DNA of 9,741 bases from Paracoccaceae bacterium (GTDB lineage: Bacteria > Pseudomonadota > Alphaproteobacteria > Rhodobacterales > Rhodobacteraceae): positions 1 to 9,741 of the forward strand of contig JABSSB010000174.1 in assembly GCA_013214715.1 (NCBI GenBank), in the 5' to 3' direction. The notes under the pieces are model-generated. The model made no database searches. It saw nothing but the letters and a program-made list of their open reading frames with translations, and was not told the DNA's origin. The translations under genes and the position numbers were made by a program. Positions 7,084 through 9,741 of the stretch are shown here, in pieces; the first letter of the stretch is position 1, and the number at the start of each line of letters is the position of its first letter.

Positions 7084-7982
7084 GCGAAACAACCGCCAAA
7101 GGAGGCCAGCCGCTTGACGAAGTGATGATGGCGATGGACGTGGTGGACACGCTGCGCCGTCGAGAACGCTTGGTCACGACCGAATTGGCCGAGACCGACC
7201 GCCGTGAAGACCTGAAAAAGCGTCTGCGCGACATTTACGATGCGCAGGGAATTAAGGTCTCGGATGCAACGCTCGAGGAAGGCGTGCAGGCGCTGGCGGA
7301 GAACCGGTTTGTTTTTGACCCGCCTAGGAACAGCCTTGCTGTGCGTCTGGCGCGCCTCTACGTGACGCGGGACCGTTGGGGGAAGTGGGTACTTGGTGGC
7401 ATCGCGGTGCTGATCGCCGCGGTATTTTTCTACATTGTGACTGTGGCTGGCCCGAACCGTGCGTTGCCGGGTCAGATTAATGCAGCCTATGACAGCATCG
7501 CCGCCGCCACGCAGGAGGCAGACGCGTTGGCACAGGCGGCGGAGTTGCAAGCGATCGGAACTCAGGCTGCCGCGGTGGGACAAACCGGCGATGCGCGGCA
7601 GGCGCTGGCACAGTTGGAGCAGATGCGGGACCTGATCAATCTCAGCTATACTCTGCAGGTCGTAAATAAACCGGGTTTGAACACTGGTGTATGGCGGGTG
7701 CCAGATGCCAATACCGGTGCGCGGAACTACTATATTATTGTCGAAGCGCTCGACGCGACAGGTCGCCCGGTGCAGGTGCCTGTGGTGAACGAAGAGACTG
7801 GCCAGACTCAATCCGTCAGCATGTGGGGGCTGCGTGTCGACGAGGCGGTGTTTGAGCAGATCGCGGCAGACAAGGGCGATGACGGGATCATCCAGAATAA
7901 TGAATTCGGCCGCAAAGCGCGCGGTCAGTTGGTGCCGGAATATTTCTTCCCCACCACTGGCGCCGCGATAACCTCATGGTAG
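7080..7982 (+). CDS. Single-pass inner-membrane protein, DUF6384-like (operon gene B)
   Basis: A 300-residue protein. Residues 1-100 are a charged helical cytoplasmic domain with LDEVMMAMDVVDTLR at 12-26 and an ENRFVFDPP motif at 74-82. One transmembrane helix spans about 103-123 and is preceded by Arg/Lys/Trp (TRDRWGKW), so the N-terminus should stay in the cytoplasm. The remaining ~175 residues are then predicted periplasmic: an Ala/Gln-rich helical pair (about 133-188) and a beta-rich C-terminal domain (about 190-300) ending in GAAITSW. Within it, DKGDDGIIQNNEF (264-276) resembles an EF-hand calcium loop. From memory the N-terminal half matches proteins annotated DUF6384; this is not verified. 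Its ATG overlaps the gene A stop by four bases and its stop lies 10 bases before gene C, so it is the membrane member of a three-protein set. No catalytic motif seen. Confidence 0.85.
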   Translation: MSETTAKGGQPLDEVMMAMDVVDTLRRRERLVTTELAETDRREDLKKRLRDIYDAQGIKVSDATLEEGVQALAENRFVFDPPRNSLAVRLARLYVTRDRWGKWVLGGIAVLIAAVFFYIVTVAGPNRALPGQINAAYDSIAAATQEADALAQAAELQAIGTQAAAVGQTGDARQALAQLEQMRDLINLSYTLQVVNKPGLNTGVWRVPDANTGARNYYIIVEALDATGRPVQVPVVNEETGQTQSVSMWGLRVDEAVFEQIAADKGDDGIIQNNEFGRKARGQLVPEYFFPTTGAAITSW

Positions 7983-7992
7983 GGAGAGCGCG

Positions 7993-9408
7993 ATGATAAG
8001 CGGACGTCAGGCGCTTGGCTCGATTGAGCAGGCGGTCAAGGCTGAGGCCGACCAGGTAGAGGCGCTGGAAAGTGGTCTTGAGACTTTGCAGGCGCAGGCA
8101 GCAGAGCTTGACCGTGCTGATCTGGCCGATTTCCGCGAACTGGCGCGAATGCGGCTTGAAGACATTTCCCGCGACGAGATTGTCGGCAAGCTCGACAAGG
8201 CCGAGCTTGCTGCGCGCAAACTGATCGACAAGCGCGATGCAGAGCGGGCCGGTGTGCGCGAACAAATTGATATGCTCGGCAAACGGACCAAAGCGCTGGG
8301 CGAGGAGCGGGACGGTAAAATTGGCGAGGTCGAAGCCATTAGAAAACGGCTGGATGAGGCCGAAGCCGCGACCCGTGCGTGGCTAGAACAAGACGCGGAA
8401 TTCGCTGCTGCGGCCGAGGCGGCGCAGGCATCCGATATTCAGGCCGCCAATGCAGAGGACAAGGCCGCACAGAGCGAAGCAGATCTGGATGCCAAGCGGT
8501 CGGCCTATGAAGATAGCTTGCTGTTCACCTATCTGTGGGATCGGAGTTTCGGCACGCCGGAGTATTCAGCTATGGCACCCATTCGGACGCTGGATGGATG
8601 GGTCGCAGGGTTAATCGGTTACGCGGATGCGCGCGCTAATTACGGGCGTTTGACGGACATCCCCAAGCGGTTGCGAAATCACGCTACACAAGTGGCCGCC
8701 GTCGCAGAGGAGGCAGATGCCGCTGTTGAGGCATTGTGGCAAACCGCGCGCAAGACCGACGGGCTCGACAAGATTGATGCCGAGTTGGAGGCGGCAGAGG
8801 CCGCCGTGGCAACGTTGGATGATGACTTGCAGGCTGTTCAGTCCAAGCAGTGGGACGCGTTGAAGACCAAAGGCCAGTTCGGCGCGGGCGAGGATGAGCA
8901 CAGCAAGGCGGCGGTCGACCTTCTGGATGCGGAGCTGCGCAAAACCAAGATTGATGCGCTTTTGCAGGAGGCGCAGGAGACCCTGCGTGAAGATGATGAT
9001 GTTGTGGTGAGTCGGATCATTACCCGGCAAGATAGCCGCGCAGAGTTGGCCGAGACCCGCGATGAACTACGCGAGACATTGGACCGGCACATGGAGCGGC
9101 TTGGCGATTTGCGCGGTTTGCACACCGATTTCCGAAAGGCAAATTTTCAAAAGTCCAACTCCTCGTTCCGGGATGGGGCGATGTTGGCACTATTGCTTCA
9201 GAATTTTCTCAATGGATCGGTGAGCCGGGACCGGCTTATGCGTGAATTGGCACGACAGCAGCGATTTCATGCCAGCCGTCCCAAAGCTCGGATGCGACCA
9301 AGGCGGAGTCCCAGCTCTGGGTTCGGCAGAGGCTTTGGCGGCGGTGGAGGGTTTTCCACCGGGGGCAGCTTTGGCGGCGGGGGCTTCAAAACCGGCGGCG
9401 GGTTTTGA
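7993..9408 (+). CDS. Acidic coiled-coil protein with Phe/Gly-rich C-terminal tail (operon gene C)
   Basis: I do not recognise a named family. The 471-residue protein starts with ATG behind a good ribosome site (GGGAG, six bases upstream). Residues about 10-170 and 235-375 are long Ala/Glu/Lys/Arg/Gln heptad-like coiled coils. Between them lies a compact, more hydrophobic island at about 172-215 with aromatic residues (FTYLWDRSFG, DGWVAGLIGY). A short hydrophobic helix, DGAMLALLLQNFLNG, follows at 394-408. A basic linker, RPKARMRPRRSP, leads into a tail (443-471) made of Gly with Phe every four to six residues. There is no signal peptide and no clear transmembrane span, so it should be cytoplasmic or membrane-peripheral. 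Gly-rich tails with repeated Phe are also seen on XpaC- and TPM-type envelope proteins, but nothing else here matches those. It is the last gene of the operon and converges on ubiB. A scaffold role with genes A and B is inferred. Confidence 0.83.
   Translation: MISGRQALGSIEQAVKAEADQVEALESGLETLQAQAAELDRADLADFRELARMRLEDISRDEIVGKLDKAELAARKLIDKRDAERAGVREQIDMLGKRTKALGEERDGKIGEVEAIRKRLDEAEAATRAWLEQDAEFAAAAEAAQASDIQAANAEDKAAQSEADLDAKRSAYEDSLLFTYLWDRSFGTPEYSAMAPIRTLDGWVAGLIGYADARANYGRLTDIPKRLRNHATQVAAVAEEADAAVEALWQTARKTDGLDKIDAELEAAEAAVATLDDDLQAVQSKQWDALKTKGQFGAGEDEHSKAAVDLLDAELRKTKIDALLQEAQETLREDDDVVVSRIITRQDSRAELAETRDELRETLDRHMERLGDLRGLHTDFRKANFQKSNSSFRDGAMLALLLQNFLNGSVSRDRLMRELARQQRFHASRPKARMRPRRSPSSGFGRGFGGGGGFSTGGSFGGGGFKTGGGF
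9319..9405 (+). repeat. Low-complexity GGC/TTT region encoding the Phe/Gly tail of gene C
   Basis: Imperfect repeats of GGCGGCGGnGGnTTT-like units encode 29 residues with Phe at 444, 448, 454, 460, 465 and 471. Units FSTGGSF and FKTGGGF are near-copies. Such tracts change length by slippage, so this is a likely site of variation between strains. Confidence 0.7.
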
Positions 9409-9486
9409 CGAATACAGCTTGTGTGATTGATCCTCGCAGATCACGGGCTTCGTGTTTCTGGCGCTGGGCCGACACTCCTAAGAAAA

Positions 9487-9741
9487 CTACATAAATGTGG
9501 TCAAAACTGCCACAACACCGGCGCCAACCGCAGCGCCGATCAACGCCGGTCGCACCCATTCCCGTCCGGCTCTCTCATCCGCGGGCCGATTGGATTGCGC
9601 GATCAAAGCTTTTTCCACCAAAGCAGGCAAGCGCGGACCAAACCGGGCCATTACACCAGCCGTTTTTGATAAATCGCGCAGCACCGCGCGAGGGCCTATG
9701 GATTGCTGAATATAGCTGGTCACGACGGGTTCGGCCACTTT
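9487..9741 (-). CDS. ubiB: UbiB (ABC1/COQ8-type atypical kinase), C-terminal fragment
   Basis: The last 84 residues of a gene entering from the right edge; the frame is open to the final base, so the start is outside the window. The sequence TSYIQQSIGPRAVLRDL, then ARFGPRLPALVEKAL, then a polar linker and a final hydrophobic helix (ALIGAAVGAGVVAVL), is the C-terminus I recognise from alphaproteobacterial UbiB. UbiB is a membrane-bound protein-kinase-like ATPase needed for ubiquinone synthesis, and C-terminal hydrophobic helices anchor it to the inner membrane. The kinase-like core is not in the window. It converges on the three-gene operon with 78 bases between stops. No strong terminator hairpin with a U-tract is visible in that gap. 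Confidence 0.8.
   Translation of the reverse strand, partial: KVAEPVVTSYIQQSIGPRAVLRDLSKTAGVMARFGPRLPALVEKALIAQSNRPADERAGREWVRPALIGAAVGAGVVAVLTTFM

Noticed and set aside
6849..7811. 320-codon minus-strand open frame across operon genes A and B
   Set aside because: It lies wholly opposite two well-supported genes, has Ser/Arg/His-rich composition and carries no recognisable motif.
9416..9449. Possible terminator for the three-gene operon (AGCTTGTG pairing with CACGGGCT)
   Set aside because: Two of the eight pairs are G-U, the loop is 18 bases and the T-rich stretch behind it is broken; too weak to annotate.
1..9741. tRNA or rRNA genes, CRISPR arrays, insertion-sequence ends, prophage attachment sites
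   Set aside because: Looked for by eye on both strands; no cloverleaf, regularly spaced repeats, transposase motifs or flanking inverted repeats were seen.

Overview
The window looks like chromosomal DNA from an alphaproteobacterium, most likely a marine Rhodobacteraceae (Roseobacter-group) member. The base composition is GC-rich. The serC-serA pair, the SerC, SerA and thiolase sequence styles, and the UbiB tail are all typical of that family. This placement rests on recognising protein sequences by eye, not on a search.

Layout. (1) 2-478, plus strand: the last ~158 residues of a hydantoinase/oxoprolinase-type protein that begins outside the window. (2) 515-5489, minus strand: a run of four housekeeping genes. 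Read 5' to 3' they are serC (phosphoserine aminotransferase), serA (3-phosphoglycerate dehydrogenase), a small calcineurin-like Ser/Thr phosphatase, and a thiolase (acetyl-CoA C-acyltransferase). serC and serA form a serine-biosynthesis unit. A GC-rich hairpin at 2590-2615 probably ends that transcript before the phosphatase. (3) 5490-5868: a 379-base divergent intergenic region. It holds the serC 5' leader, with two mutually exclusive pairings that resemble the known alphaproteobacterial serC-type leader RNA, and a TTGACA-type promoter pointing the other way. (4) 5869-9408, plus strand: a tight three-gene operon of poorly characterised proteins. (5) 9487-9741, minus strand: the C-terminal end of UbiB, convergent with the operon.

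The three-gene operon is the accessory and most interesting part. Gene A (5869-7083) encodes a soluble, almost entirely helical 404-residue protein with a faint TelA-like look. Gene B (7080-7982) overlaps it by ATGA and encodes a single-pass inner-membrane protein; from memory it resembles the DUF6384 family. Its predicted periplasmic domain carries an EF-hand-like loop. Gene C (7993-9408) encodes a long acidic coiled-coil protein ending in a basic linker and a Phe/Gly-rich tail. Tight spacing, a shared promoter and complementary topologies suggest one membrane-associated complex: cytoplasmic helical partners on both sides of a trans-membrane linker. No enzyme active site is visible in any of the three, and the function is unknown. 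The rest of the window is ordinary core metabolism: serine synthesis, acyl-CoA metabolism and ubiquinone synthesis.
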